Source: Pseudevernia furfuracea
Lineage: Eukaryota > Ascomycota > Lecanoromycetes > Lecanorales > Parmeliaceae
Direction of reading: 5' to 3'
Length of the DNA stretch: 64,000 bases
Assembly: GCA_022315425.1 (NCBI GenBank)
Contig: JAIUPT010000034.1
Span: forward strand, 310,001 to 374,000
The notes beneath the pieces were generated by a model. The model did not search any database and had not been told where the DNA came from. It worked only from the letters and a program-made list of their open reading frames with translations. Within the stretch, counting starts at the first letter, position 1; the number at the start of each line of letters is the position of its first letter. Positions 44,415 through 54,775 of this stretch are shown piece by piece. A program made the translations under genes and the position numbers.

Positions 44415-45707
44415 ATGCCTCAGCGTCGCTCCCACTTCCCCAACACCTCCAGCTCTACCCCATTGAAGCGGGCCTCCGAATCCACAACTCCCTCGCGCCA
44501 ATCTAAGCGCATCAAGTCCTCCCCTATTACATCTTCAAAGACTACTCCCAAAAAGAGTCCTTACTTCGAGCACCCTGACAGCTCGGATCCCGAGTCCGAG
44601 TCTGAGATCGAAAACGAGGCATCTGGGTATGAGGACGAGGATGAATCTGCAAGCTTAGTATCATCGCCGCCGGAGAGCGAAGTTGGAGAGGAAGAAGATG
44701 AAGATGCGAGTGAGGACGATGCGCCCAAGAAGCGGAAGAGAGGGAGACTAGTGAAGAGCAATGGCAATAGCGTAGTCGCCAGCGCAGGGAAGAAGGGGCA
44801 AGAGCTGTGGAGACCAGGCGCGAAGATCGATGCAGCACCTGGAGAAGCGGTCTTCATTAAGCTGCCCAAAGCGAGGGAGGCAGGCAAGGTACCATATACG
44901 GACAGTACCATACACCCGAACACGATGCTGTTCCTCAAAGATCTGCGGGCCAACAACGATCGCGAATGGCTCAAGATGCACGACGCCGATTACCGGCAGT
45001 CGAAGAAGGATTTTGATTCCTTCGTGGAATGCCTTACGGAGAAAGTGATTGAGAAAGACGAGACCATCCCAGAACTACCGCCCAAAGATCTCACTTTCCG
45101 TATCTACCGTGACATACGCTTCTCCCCAGATCCAACGCCTTACAAAACGCACTTCTCCGCTGCCTGGTCACGGACCGGAAGAAAAGGGCCGTATGCCGGT
45201 TACTATGTCCAGGTGCAGCCAAATGGATCGTTCGTTGGAGCCGGTGTATGGCACCCAGAAACGCCGCCTTTAGCCTTGATGCGGAAGGACGTCGACCTGA
45301 AAAGTCACAAGATCAAGGCGGTGCTGACAGCGGCAGAGCTGAGAAAGGAGTTCTTTGGCGGGATAGCGAATGACGAGAAGAAAGCTGTGAAGGCATTTGT
45401 CGGTATGAACACGGAGAATATGCTGAAGACCAAGCCTAAAGGCTACGAAAAAGAAAACCCTAACATTGACCTGCTAAAATTGCGGAATTTTACTATTGGC
45501 AAGAAGTTGAAAGACGAAGAGGTGCTTGGCCCTGGAGGTCTCGGGAGGATTGTGGAGCTGATTGGGATCCTGACGCCTTTTGTTTCGTACCTGAACAGTG
45601 TAGTTATGCCGGATGAAGAGCCGAGCTCTGACGAGGACGAGGAAGTAGAGGAAGGGGAAGACGAAGGAGCAGAAGATGAAGATGAAGACGAAGATGAGGA
45701 GGAGTAG
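44415..45707 (+). CDS. DUF2461 (TIGR02453) domain protein
   Basis: An intronless ORF of 430 residues. The N-terminal 150 residues are disordered and Ser/Glu/Asp-rich with basic KKRKRGR (nuclear-localisation-like). Residues about 175–395 match the DUF2461 plan: FLKDLRANNDREWLKMH, then YRQSKKDFDSFV, FRIYRDIRFSPDPTPYKTHFSA, GPYAGYYVQVQPNGSFVGAGVWHPE, and a final LLKLRNFTIGKKL. The C-terminus is an acidic tail of mostly Glu and Asp. The biochemical role of the family is unknown. The acidic tail and NLS suggest a nuclear protein. Confidence 0.9.
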   Translation: MPQRRSHFPNTSSSTPLKRASESTTPSRQSKRIKSSPITSSKTTPKKSPYFEHPDSSDPESESEIENEASGYEDEDESASLVSSPPESEVGEEEDEDASEDDAPKKRKRGRLVKSNGNSVVASAGKKGQELWRPGAKIDAAPGEAVFIKLPKAREAGKVPYTDSTIHPNTMLFLKDLRANNDREWLKMHDADYRQSKKDFDSFVECLTEKVIEKDETIPELPPKDLTFRIYRDIRFSPDPTPYKTHFSAAWSRTGRKGPYAGYYVQVQPNGSFVGAGVWHPETPPLALMRKDVDLKSHKIKAVLTAAELRKEFFGGIANDEKKAVKAFVGMNTENMLKTKPKGYEKENPNIDLLKLRNFTIGKKLKDEEVLGPGGLGRIVELIGILTPFVSYLNSVVMPDEEPSSDEDEEVEEGEDEGAEDEDEDEDEEE

Positions 45708-47648
45708 GGGGGCTCATTTAATCAAATAGACCTCCTTGAAATACGAAAAGCTTGGATGTCTTCTGGGCTTTTCGCCGAGCCAGAGACCGTTTCTCTGTGA
45801 TTCCCACAACATCTGAACGCACCAGCCATCGTAACAGCCCCCTGTAAGACTGAACGAAGTCCCCGACAGTCCAGTCATCTGCGCATCGTCCCGTCCTCCC
45901 CTCATCCACCTCTCCCAGGCGTTTTACCTGTCCAAGAGCAAACCTCATGTCGGCATGCTCACAGCGTCTGATGGGATCCAGATCCGAGTCCCTAGCGAAG
46001 CCCGACGGCGCCTTGCACTGGCCGAGGGCCCGACCCAGTCCTCCATTTCTTTCTTGCTGGGATGGATGCGGCGCCCAGAAAACTTCGTTGCGGCCGCCTC
46101 CCACTCCGCCTGACTCATCTCACGACCTAGCTGGTAGACAAGATGACGCAGCGTTGCGGACGGGACGCCTGCTTCGCGCCATGGTGGACAATGGAGGTCT
46201 CATGGTCTTGAACGAGAAGATACTTTGCTGGGATTGTAGAATACAAGTAATGGGTGTTTAGATTTGTGGCATAGTGATGTGTGCAAAGGTTTGACAAGCC
46301 AAATTCCCGAAGGGCCAGGCAATAATTTGTTTAATTATAGACCTACTTTCGGACAAGACAACGGACTCGCTCATTGACCGCCAGGTCTCAATCCTAGTAG
46401 ACCTTTTTTGGAATATGTCAACTTCACTATATACTGCCGGATAAATATTCGTGGCAAACAGGCTGAAGGTGAATTGTGAAGGGTTTTTTACGATCCTAAA
46501 AGGCAACGTTTTCATCCCCGAGTTCGAGTTCGACGCACCCTTTTCCGAGGCTTTTCACATTCGTTCTTTTCCTTTTCGCGATGTGGTGTGAATACTTACT
46601 CCCTTCTTTCAATGTCCGGGGTGGATAGCGGCCAGAAGAGACTGGAGATGGCCGCGAAATACAACAAATGAAAATTCCATGAAGGACAGCACTGGCAAGA
46701 AGCAGTGCAACTGGGACATCAACTACGGGTCAAATAATGTAGATGCGTGCGTGGATCTACTGAGTCTGAAGCCTCTGAGACGCATACTGGCTGTGCATGG
46801 CAGAGTCAAGAGCAAAATTAGAGTCATTTCTGGCAATCTGGGTGGCCGTAGGCTCAGACATACATTCAGAGGTGATGGAAGAAGAGCAGGCGTCGCTTCA
46901 GTGGATGTGAGACGGGTCAATTTTGCGCAATATGCCCACAGCTACTGTGACGCATCGAAGTGTGATCTGAGGAAAGAGGACCAGCAAAAAAGTACAACAT
47001 TTCTCAAAATGACGGAAATTATGGGACCAAAAGCGAGAAGTAAAAAGAATCATACAGGTTTGGATCGAACCTGGAACCAAAAGGATGGGGCAAAATCAAA
47101 AAGAATCATACAGGCCAGCATCGAACCGGGTTCGGTTTACCCCAACACTCGCAAGTAGTCGAAGCACAGGAAGAAGACGGCCACTCACCTTACTGTACAA
47201 ATTTCCTATTATTGAATGAAGGATCCACAATATTTGTGATCAGACAGATCGGAACGACGTCAATGTGTACTCTGAAGGAGTTGGCAGCTACCAACGAGAC
47301 CCAAAGATTTATCCTCACATAAAACCGGACAGCACAGATTTAACTGCCGTGACCGAAGCAATGAAAATTCCTCCTATTTTAATACTCTTATCGAAAATGA
47401 AATTACCACTCTTCGACCTCGCTTTCTTCAACATCTCTTTCAAAGTTTCCTTGCCTCAACCACTCTTTGCAACATTTGCAGCTCCCATTGTACACATTGC
47501 CATCTTTGTTCTTACCATTCTTGGATCGCTCTCCCTGTTCTGAACTCGATTCTCGTACGGTTGTACCCATTCACACACCGTCGTCCATCCCGGCAACCCT
47601 TGCTACGCGCACAATTTTCTCCACCATCTACCACGGTATCAGTATACC
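45708..47648. other. Gene-poor stretch of 1.9 kb
   Basis: An open minus-strand frame at 45,718–46,104 (128 codons) has an appealing length but no recognised domain, and overlapping frames are equally open. The rest holds two tRNA-T-arm-like repeats at 47,048–47,130 and no supportable gene. Confidence 0.45.
47048..47130 (-). repeat. Pair of tRNA 3'-half-like repeats with pol III-type T runs
   Basis: On the minus strand, two copies each contain a B-box-like GGTTCGATCC or GGTTCGATGC followed by CCTGTATGATTCTTTTT. The unit recurs at about 57-base spacing. The T5 run after the acceptor-like end resembles a pol III terminator. No full cloverleaf could be folded. A pair arrangement is also seen at 26,540–26,665. 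Confidence 0.4.
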
Positions 47649-48496
47649 ATGGGTCGCGTCAAATCCGGCACCCGGAGTCAACGAGTAGCTCCTGGGGAAC
47701 GGCATTCGGTCACAACAAAGCGCAAAAACGCGAAAAAGAAAACTTTGAGACGCGCGGAGGGCAACGCTTCACTGCTCTCACAAAACCCGCTGGCAACGTT
47801 CAGCGACCCCACTCATGTTGAGCGATGGCTCTGCCAGCGAGGCTCTCGGTACGCAAAAAAAAACTCACCGAGCTGTACATGAAGCGTCTCTGAGTCCAAG
47901 GCCAGCTCGACGACAAGAAAATCGACAGCAATACCGCTCATAAGCTCCTAAAACTTTACGACGAAACTTACGCTGGCAAATGACAGGGGCAGAGACCTGG
48001 GGTTAAAGACATGTCGGAGTGTGCTAAGCTCATCGATCAGCATCTTGAGTACGCAATTGAGCACAATTTGGGTCCAACGCGACCCACAACGACGGTGCGT
48101 GCCCCCGCACGACAAGCACAACCACTTCTGCTGCTGCACTTAAACCAGACCAGATACAACTGGGAATTGAACCCACGACCTTCGGGGAAACATCGGACAA
48201 CCGGGCTATTGGCGCTGCCACAAAAGGAAAGCACCGCAACACCATTGTACCAGGGCCAATTGTAATGTGAATCGAACCTATTACAACTACTAAACCAACT
48301 CCAATTTAGGGATAATATGGCGGACCAAAGCCAGGACCCTGGGTCTACGGCTGGGCCTGTGAGCAACTACTTTGACGACATGGATGGTGATGCAGTGAAG
48401 GATGAGCAGGAAGAGGAACAGGCTGTGTTTTCTTCAGACGAAGAGGAGTCAAAAGGGTTCCATGATCCACCAGGCAGATCACTCCCGTCTCGATAG
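47649..48496 (+). pseudogene. Degenerate Lys-rich gene interrupted by a tRNA-like insertion
   Basis: ATG at 47,649 opens MGRVKSGTRSQR... followed by a very basic region. A frame change occurs at the A9 run near 47,860, after which LTELYMKRL, a TGA, then QGQLDDKKIDSN and HKLLKLYDETYAGK are readable. Coding-like DMSECAKLIDQHLEYAIEHN follows at about 48,010, then tRNA-like DNA (48,158–48,230), then an acidic exon-like stretch (MADQSQDPGS to DDPPGRSLPSR-type end, 48,316–48,496). No family recognised. A homopolymer sequencing error could explain the first shift but not the TGA. Confidence 0.35.
48158..48232 (-). repeat. tRNA-like pseudogene or SINE head
   Basis: On the minus strand, an A-box-like TAGCCCGGTTG and a B-box-like GGTTCAATTCC are present, and the region looks like a tRNA lacking part of its anticodon domain: only about 24 bases separate the boxes, below the normal spacing. 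No anticodon can be named. It lies inside the degenerate gene at 47,649–48,496. Confidence 0.4.
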
Positions 48497-48765
48497 CCTG
48501 ATAGCACCGAAGATGGGGTAATGGTGAATTGAACTACGATCTGCCCAGCCATTGCTTTGATTGAGTATTGATAGTCTTACTGCGTGTCTGACCCATGTAC
48601 TAGGACATACGGAAGGGCAACGACCGCGAACGCGGCTGAATTGGTTTAAACTTGTGCCCATGGCAGGCAAGACGAATGAGTACTAGCGCTAGGGTTGCAA
48701 GTCAAGATGGTTGATTATAAGGTACCTTAGCGGAGCTTTGTGGTTCTGGACTACGGTCTACAGGC
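48497..48765. other. Right edge of the gene island
   Basis: No gene. Somewhere near 48,717 the MULE left end may begin; the exact border is not resolved. Confidence 0.4.
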
Positions 48766-48769
48766 GGTT

Positions 48770-48937
48770 ACTTGACTTGTTACGGTACTGGAACGGTTTC
48801 TTAGTTTCAGAACTACATAACGGTTCTTTAAATATTACGTTTCAAAAAAATTATCGTATTTTTAAAAGGGTTCTGATAGGTATACATAGTCTTTTACTGC
48901 ATGTACATACTCTTTTACTACATGTACATACCCCTCT
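48770..48937. repeat. MULE left terminal inverted repeat
   Basis: The inverted partner of 61,880–62,090. The inner 80 bases match best. The outer part contains GGTTACTTGACTTGTTACGG, which pairs with a degraded version on the right. The left copy keeps more C and G than the right, so the right end is more strongly RIP-mutated. Confidence 0.7.
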
Positions 48938-48959
48938 ATTCTACCTACATTTCAAAGAA

Positions 48960-50190
48960 GACGTAGCACACTAAGCTACCCCATCAACTCTCTAAAAAGT
49001 AAACCCTAAAAACGAATCGATCGCAGAGTTATTTTAATAAGAAAGTAATTAAATATAAGAATCAAAAGACGAAGTAAAGATAGTCGTTCTTTTAAAGAAG
49101 CATTTAAAGAATTATTTAAATATAACTTAAAGTAGCTGAAGTCTCTTTTATATAAAAAGTACTTATAAACGAAATTTACGTGCTGCGCAGCGCAAATACT
49201 TGAAGAGACTTTGATATTAATAAGTTAACATATTATAAATAGTAGTATATATATATATATATATATATAAAGAAGAAAAAACGATAAAGCGATTGTTATA
49301 TGCGATTCTTCTACTTTGTTTTTATTATTATTTTTTAATCTTTTAAAAATTAAGCAAAATCTCGATTTCGAGAGATAAATAAGAATTTTTTGATATGAAA
49401 TATCGACTGCACTCTTTATATATAGCGATCTAAACGACAAAATTGTGTTAAAAACACGTTATCGATCGACTAATTAATAGATCTTAGCGCGCGAGACTTG
49501 TTTAAAAGAATATAATATAACAAGATTTTGCTCGATGCTCGTAACTTAGTTCACTCTTATTAACTTATATTATTAAAATATTTAAAGAAGAAGAATAATA
49601 AGAATAAAAAGAATAAAAAGAACGAAAAGAAAGATAAGATAAATAAGATAGATATATAATAAAGAATTAATAGTTGATCGAGAATTGCTAACGATAAGAT
49701 AAAAGAAGAACGTCTAAACTCAAATAACTTAAATAACTTAAAAATATTATATTCGAGAATTAGTCGAATCAAATATTGATTCTTAGCGGCAAGTCTATTT
49801 ATCTATAGAGATTTAATTATTAAAATATCGTCTTATTATTTTATTATCAGACTAATTTTAAGTCTTTACGCTTATTTAATAACGTAGATTTCTCTCTCGT
49901 AGATTTTAATCGTCGCGATCGCTAAGTAAGAGATCCCTTAGATTAATTAAATAAAGAGTTCGTTGTTACGAGCGTACCTCGCATCCTTGAAACATCTTCT
50001 ATTAAGAATCGTACTTATTTTAATAACTCAGCACTCGCTTTAACGAATATCTTAATGAATTTAACTTATACTTCTTATTAGCGTTATATATCGCTTAGTT
50101 ATAAAGACGCTCGACGATAAATCTAAAGTTGTTATACTTTATAAACGATTTATCGATCGACGTGTCGAAATAAAAAGAATAGAATATATC
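48960..50190. other. RIP-degraded left arm of the MULE
   Basis: Very AT-rich, with a (TA)n run at about 49,244–49,268. No readable protein. It includes a 30–35-base fragment of a family A LTR at 49,964–49,998 (TGTTACGAGCGTACCTCGC). Confidence 0.6.
49964..49998 (+). repeat. Truncated family A LTR fragment
   Basis: Only the first 30–35 bases of a family A LTR are present (TGTTACGAGCGTACCTCGCA, then ATCCTTGA). The remainder is missing and replaced by AT-rich DNA. Confidence 0.6.
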
Positions 50191-50402
50191 TGTCATGGAT
50201 CCAGGTCCGCAGTCCGGTACTGTGGCCTAATACCATTGCCACCAAGGTTCAGCCCTATGGCTCAGCCCTACATTAGCGCGCCAAGTCACGGTCTTCTACT
50301 TCTACGAATACATGCATGCACTTGTATATAGAATTCCTATAGTTAGAATTCTATTCAAATCACATTTAAATACTATTTCAGTTCTACATGTAGTCTCTGA
50401 CA
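50191..50402 (+). repeat. 5' LTR of the Gypsy element (family C)
   Basis: 212 bases, less mutated than the 3' LTR. It contains ATAGTTAGAATT (50,339–50,350), complementary but for one G·U pair to 50,404–50,415 just after the LTR. The 3' LTR differs mostly by C to T and G to A changes. Confidence 0.9.
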
Positions 50403-50597
50403 TAATTCTAATTATTCTTTCAAGTGGCAGTGACTTGTAAACTATTCACCGAGTCGAAACAACAAATTTGCGCACTGCGCAAACACAATCATAACGCCGA
50501 ACACGTTTCAAAGTTAACGAAAAAACTCTTCGCGCACTGCGCCGATAATACTATTATCATAACATCGAACACGTCTCGAAGTTAACGAAAATTTCGA
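50403..50597 (+). promoter_or_regulatory. Leader with candidate self-priming site, Gypsy element
   Basis: AATTCTAATTAT at 50,404–50,415 begins one base after the LTR and can pair with 12 bases in the LTR. Such pairing of the mRNA 5' end with the leader primes reverse transcription in Tf1-like elements. Two further short repeats with CAAATTTGCGCACTGCGC-like and TTCGCGCACTGCGC-like motifs follow at about 50,463–50,545. Confidence 0.6.
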
Positions 50598-52330
50598 GTG
50601 AAACTCACTAAGTCATTCCTCGATACACGGAACTTCATATTTGAATTTCACAGACAGACAGAAAGAATTCTCACTGAGAATCTGATGAGACTTAATAGCT
50701 TTGACAAGATGATAAACTCATCAACAAAGTCAGAAGGGAATGAAATAGTGATCTCTGACCCCTCCCTTTTTAAGTCTACAAAGTTCGCCTCGAAAAACAC
50801 TTAGAGTCAAACTATTCAAGAAGACTCTGCGCAAGAATCTTTCTCACGCTCTTATAAATTTAAGAACTCGAATATAGAGGATTTGAAGCAATTCTTTATA
50901 AAGAAAGACAAAGAAAAGAAGAAGAAATCAAATATAAAATCGCGACGTTACACAATTGAATCAGGCGAATTCGAGAAAGAGTTTGTGTTATTCAAAGAGA
51001 ACAGCGAGGAGAATAAAGAAACTCTATTCGAAAAAGTATAGATAGCTACACACTTCCTGAATAGTGTGACTTAACACTCTAAGAAATAATGTAACGCGAT
51101 TCGAACGATGGCGATCAGCATAGCTGCCTATCATGAACAAATTTCAGATCTTATCAACGATGTTCATGTCGACAAGCAACATGTTGCATCTCTCACACAG
51201 CAGTTAAAAGAGTTCACTTCCATGTTAACGTAACAACGAGACAAACTCGATCGATTGAGACACCTGCGCGAGAGATATCGTGAACTAACTGACACTCGAG
51301 CTGAAGAGATCTTTAATCTTAAAGAAGAATTAAGTGTTAAGGTAATAAAAGAAGAGTCAAAATCTATAGAATATACGAACTCTAACGAAGAGACGTATCA
51401 ACGTCCCAAGCTTATCAAACATGCTATAGCGCCGACTTCGAACACGATCAGATTGAAAACAACCTCTCGTCGTAATACTCCTATGACGAACACCTTCAGA
51501 AGAATCAACATTAAATCGAATAACAAATATTCTAATGTCTCTGAATTCCACGACACGAAGAGTAACAAGTTTTACGAAAGCTGATGCACACGACTAAACT
51601 TCAAATTCCGCAACAGCTTTGAGCTATTCTAAAATGAACAAAGCAAAATTAATTACATTCGCGATCATTGTCGAGATGTAGCTTATAATGTGATCAAGAC
51701 AAAATTCACAGATCTCACTCACTTAGAATACTATCTCAACGCTGAGGAGATAATAATCGAACTCGATCAGATATTCGCAGAGATGGATCGTGAGCAGCGA
51801 GTAGAAGCGAAACTTCAAAATCTCAAATTCGCGATGAGTGTTAAAGACTCTAAGAAAATCTTTCTCGTCTTTTATGCTCGCTTTATCGTTGAGATTATCA
51901 CTTTGAATCTCACTGATTCGTCTAAACGAAGTTATTTGAAGCGTTTAATCACGTGGCGACTAAGAAGTAGAATCATGAACGACATAGTCTTTATTAATTT
52001 TCTAACTCTCGTTGTCAGACTGCGTTAGCTCGATATTGAACTTCGAATTAATGATAATATACGAGAGATCGTTCTTAAGAAAGAACAAATATTAAGAGAG
52101 ATATCTGAAGAAAGAAGCGAAGGCTCGTCAATTACTTTAGATTCACGCTCACGAGGAGGTTAGATTATAGACTTCATAACATCTAAAGAACGATATCGAA
52201 TATCTAAATATCAAGTATAGTCACTTAAGAAGCAAGAACGCTGTTACAAGTGTCTAGAATATGAACATAGACACTATAATGATAACGCTTCGACAGCGTG
52301 TAAGATTATCAAGTAATCAACAAAGAAGAA
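50598..52330 (+). pseudogene. Gypsy gag, RIP-inactivated
   Basis: Several open segments (50,598–50,804, 51,255–51,584, 51,690–52,028) interrupted by TAG/TAA. The middle is coiled-coil-like. A Gag capsid-like region is at about 51,690–52,030 (a LTHLEYYLNAEE segment, later KIFLVFYARFIVEI). A decayed zinc knuckle lies near 52,240 (CYKCLEYEHRHYN). The nested element begins shortly after. Confidence 0.7.
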
Positions 52331-52516
52331 TATTGCAGTCAAACTAATAGCCTTCGAAATTGAAATGAAGGGAGACAATACTCACTCTATCATCGAACTA
52401 AGTTCGGGAAACTAGATCTCTCTAATCAAGTCGCCTTCAGAGAGGTGAGAAATCAAATGCGCATAAGAATAGAGCAATTAGAAAAGATCAAAAAGACGCA
52501 TTTAGATCAAGCAAAC

Positions 52517-52704
52517 TGTTACGAGCGTACCCCGCATCCCTTTGACACATGCCTTCCTTTGACACTTCCCCTTTAGGCTTAGCGTGTCTTGGCAGGTTCA
52601 CTCCGCCATACATATATGGCCCTCCCTCCCAGTCCATAGTTGCTCCTCATCTAGTTGTCTTATTCAATACACCTACATGACTTGACTCTGTACTGGTCCT
52701 GACA
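52517..52704 (+). repeat. 5' LTR of family A copy 2
   Basis: 188 bases, identical to the 3' LTR of this copy. ATCTAGTTGT (52,649–52,658) is the exact complement of ACAACTAGAT at 52,707–52,716, two bases after the LTR. Confidence 0.92.
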
Positions 52705-52720
52705 CTACAACTAGATCACC
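52705..52720 (+). promoter_or_regulatory. Candidate self-priming site of family A copy 2
   Basis: ACAACTAGAT at 52,707–52,716 pairs perfectly with ten bases of the LTR, the arrangement of Tf1/sushi-type self-priming. No tRNA-like TGG primer site is seen at the LTR edge. Confidence 0.6.
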
Positions 52721-52778
52721 CTCACTCCATTCGTTTTTTTGACAGCAAGCGAATTCAAAGAAATTTGCTGGCAGGAGC

Positions 52779-52985
52779 TTTATCAAGAGACTAAGTGAGA
52801 TCAAGACACCTTCGGGTTGAGGTCAATATCGACCATTGAGATATCGTATCCCTGGGTCTACCCACCATACGGGCAGAGAATTGTTTATCAAGAGACTAAG
52901 TGAGACCAAGACACCGTTAACACCGGTTGAGATCAATATCGACCATTGAGATAGGCACCTCTGGGTCTGGCCACCAGACGGCAAG
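52779..52985 (+). repeat. Tandem direct repeat in family A copy 2
   Basis: Two units of about 105 bases starting TTTATCAAGAGACTAAGTGAG at 52,779 and 52,884, with a shared middle AATATCGACCATTGAGATA. They are not seen in copy 1. Confidence 0.75.
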
Positions 52986-53507
52986 GGGGAGAACCGCCTT
53001 GTGTACAGTGAGCAAGGATAAAGAAGTTACTGGATCATTCGTACGGCTAGCGAATCAGAAAGAAGTCGCCAAAACACCTCCCCACCCCACAGCGAGCCTG
53101 CTACAAGGCAACGGGATCAGACCCGAAATTACTCAAAAAAAAAAACAACCAGCAAACGCACGACCTCTTCATTGAGCATGTCGGCCACACAAAGAAGCCG
53201 CAAATTCAATCTCGCCTGGGCTTCACACCTGAATTTCTCAACACACCACCGCAAACAACATTCTTCAGAGCACTCACATTCTTTGCGGGGTGTCAAACGG
53301 TTAGCAAACAAGGAAGTTAGGTGGGAACAAAGAAAACCGGCATCCAGCATCCCAACACTTTTTTTCTTTCAACACCGACAGGCCCAATTTCAGCCACCTG
53401 CACGACATCGGAAGCAGGTGGCAAATTCGATTCTTTTTTCCCCTTTTTATCATTTTCACGATCATGACGAACTACAACACAAAAAATTCTACGAATCAGG
53501 CGCTTGA
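52927..53507 (+). other. Cargo region of family A copy 2, short open frames
   Basis: Two short frames (52,927–53,175 and 53,172–53,507). The second, Lys/Arg/His-rich and starting SMSATQRSRKFNLAW after its Met, has no recognised domain. It has no similarity I can see to the copy 1 ORF. Coding status is doubtful. Confidence 0.35.
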
Positions 53508-53920
53508 GTTACGGGCGTAATCTATGTCAGACAGGTCATTGACAGCGGAGTACTCGCTATCGGTCTTAGGACGGGTGTCAAGAACTTAGTATTGGTGAGA
53601 CACTGGCAGTCGAAGCGGTAGGCCTACGAAGCGGATGAATGCAATGGATAGCACTATGGAACAACACAGCGACGGACGTTGGATGACAAGAGGCTATGGT
53701 CAGGACATGAAGAAGATTGATATTTGATGGCAAGAGCTTGAAGGCACAGGGCAAATCTACAATGATACTTCCAGGACAGGCTGCCAGCAGGAGTTGAGGT
53801 GGACAACATACATGTATGCGATGGATTTTTTCGATTCTACATGGACAACAAAGCAATGTGACTGCTGCGGGCATGGACGACTCTGGCTAGGCTGCATTCG
53901 GCTAGCGCACTCAAATCAGC

Positions 53921-54139
53921 ATGCGATCCGGCCAAACCTCGGACATGGTGTTTTTGAGCGATTCCAGGCCATTCCAGAAAAGCGCCAAGGCTCCATTTTT
54001 CACCATGGCAAATTCGAATGCTCAGCGACTTCTCATTCAACAACAACGCCATATGACAGCTACCTTCTTCGCCTCCCCCCGAGCTATAGTCTATGGCTGC
54101 CGACGACGCCATAGCCGGAGGCCCGAAGCGTGTTGTTGA
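53921..54139 (+). pseudogene. 3' tail of the family A ORF, detached from its 5' domains
   Basis: Encodes a C-terminal stretch (QQQRHMTATFFASPRAIVYG, then CRRRHSRRP) homologous to the last 50 residues of the copy 1 BIR/zinc-finger ORF, including the stop position. The BIR, Gag-like and zinc-finger parts are absent upstream. Confidence 0.7.
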
Positions 54140-54582
54140 TGACGTCGTCGCCCTCGGTGGATTTGGTCCCAAGGAGAACACAACTCAGCTGCGCCAAGGT
54201 CATTTGATATTGATTTAAGGTTAAGGTTCGGACGGTTCGGAAGGCCTCAGCCAATCACAGGCCTTCATTCAGCAACTTTCTTCTCCGGCCGCAAATCCAA
54301 TATCAGCTGCCCAGCCTACATCAAAAACCTTTTTTGACCACCATTTCTTCAATTCTTCACCAATGGAGGCCATTCCAGCACCCCTGCAACCGCATGACGT
54401 CATGCTAGCGACATGGCATCGCCAAGACGTCACCGGAGAGACTTGGGATCAGCACTGCGGCTGAGGATTGCGCCGGCGGGCACCATGTTTCTGCTTTTGT
54501 TCTTTCTTCCACACGCATAGCGAGCGACTATGAGCGAGCGACTACAGCCATGAGGACATGTCTTTTCGGAGGGGGGGGGTAG

Positions 54583-54770
54583 TGTTACGAGCGTACCCCG
54601 CATCCCTTTGACACATGCCTTCCTTTGACACTTCCCCTTTAGGCTTAGCGTGTCTTGGCAGGTTCACTCCGCCATACATATATGGCCCTCCCTCCCAGTC
54701 CATAGTTGCTCCTCATCTAGTTGTCTTATTCAATACACCTACATGACTTGACTCTGTACTGGTCCTGACA
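54583..54770 (+). repeat. 3' LTR of family A copy 2
   Basis: Identical to the 5' LTR of this copy, and preceded by a run of about ten G and TAG. Confidence 0.92.
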
Positions 54771-54775
54771 AAAAC

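Larger units (their letters stand above)
52517..54770 (+). mobile_element. LTR element family A, copy 2 (complete, nested in the Gypsy element)
   Basis: Two identical 188-base LTRs (52,517–52,704 and 54,583–54,770) enclose 1,878 bases. Flanking 5-mers CAAAC and AAAAC differ by one base, so the duplication is imperfect. No pol domain is present. The 3' module (about 53,985–54,582) matches copy 1, but the 5' half does not: no BIR, Gag-like or zinc-finger sequence is found. The identical LTRs and lack of RIP mutation inside a RIP-mutated host indicate a recent insertion. Confidence 0.93.

Noticed and set aside
45718..46104. 128-codon open frame on the minus strand as a gene
   Set aside because: No domain, no consistent codon signal, and two overlapping frames are equally open. 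Left as intergenic.
47106..47205. Functional tRNA gene on the minus strand
   Set aside because: The acceptor ends can be paired, but no D-stem or anticodon arm forms. Treated as tRNA-like debris.
49225..49772. Small hydrophobic minus-strand ORFs
   Set aside because: AT-rich RIP-degraded DNA naturally gives Phe/Leu/Ile/Tyr frames; not evidence of genes.
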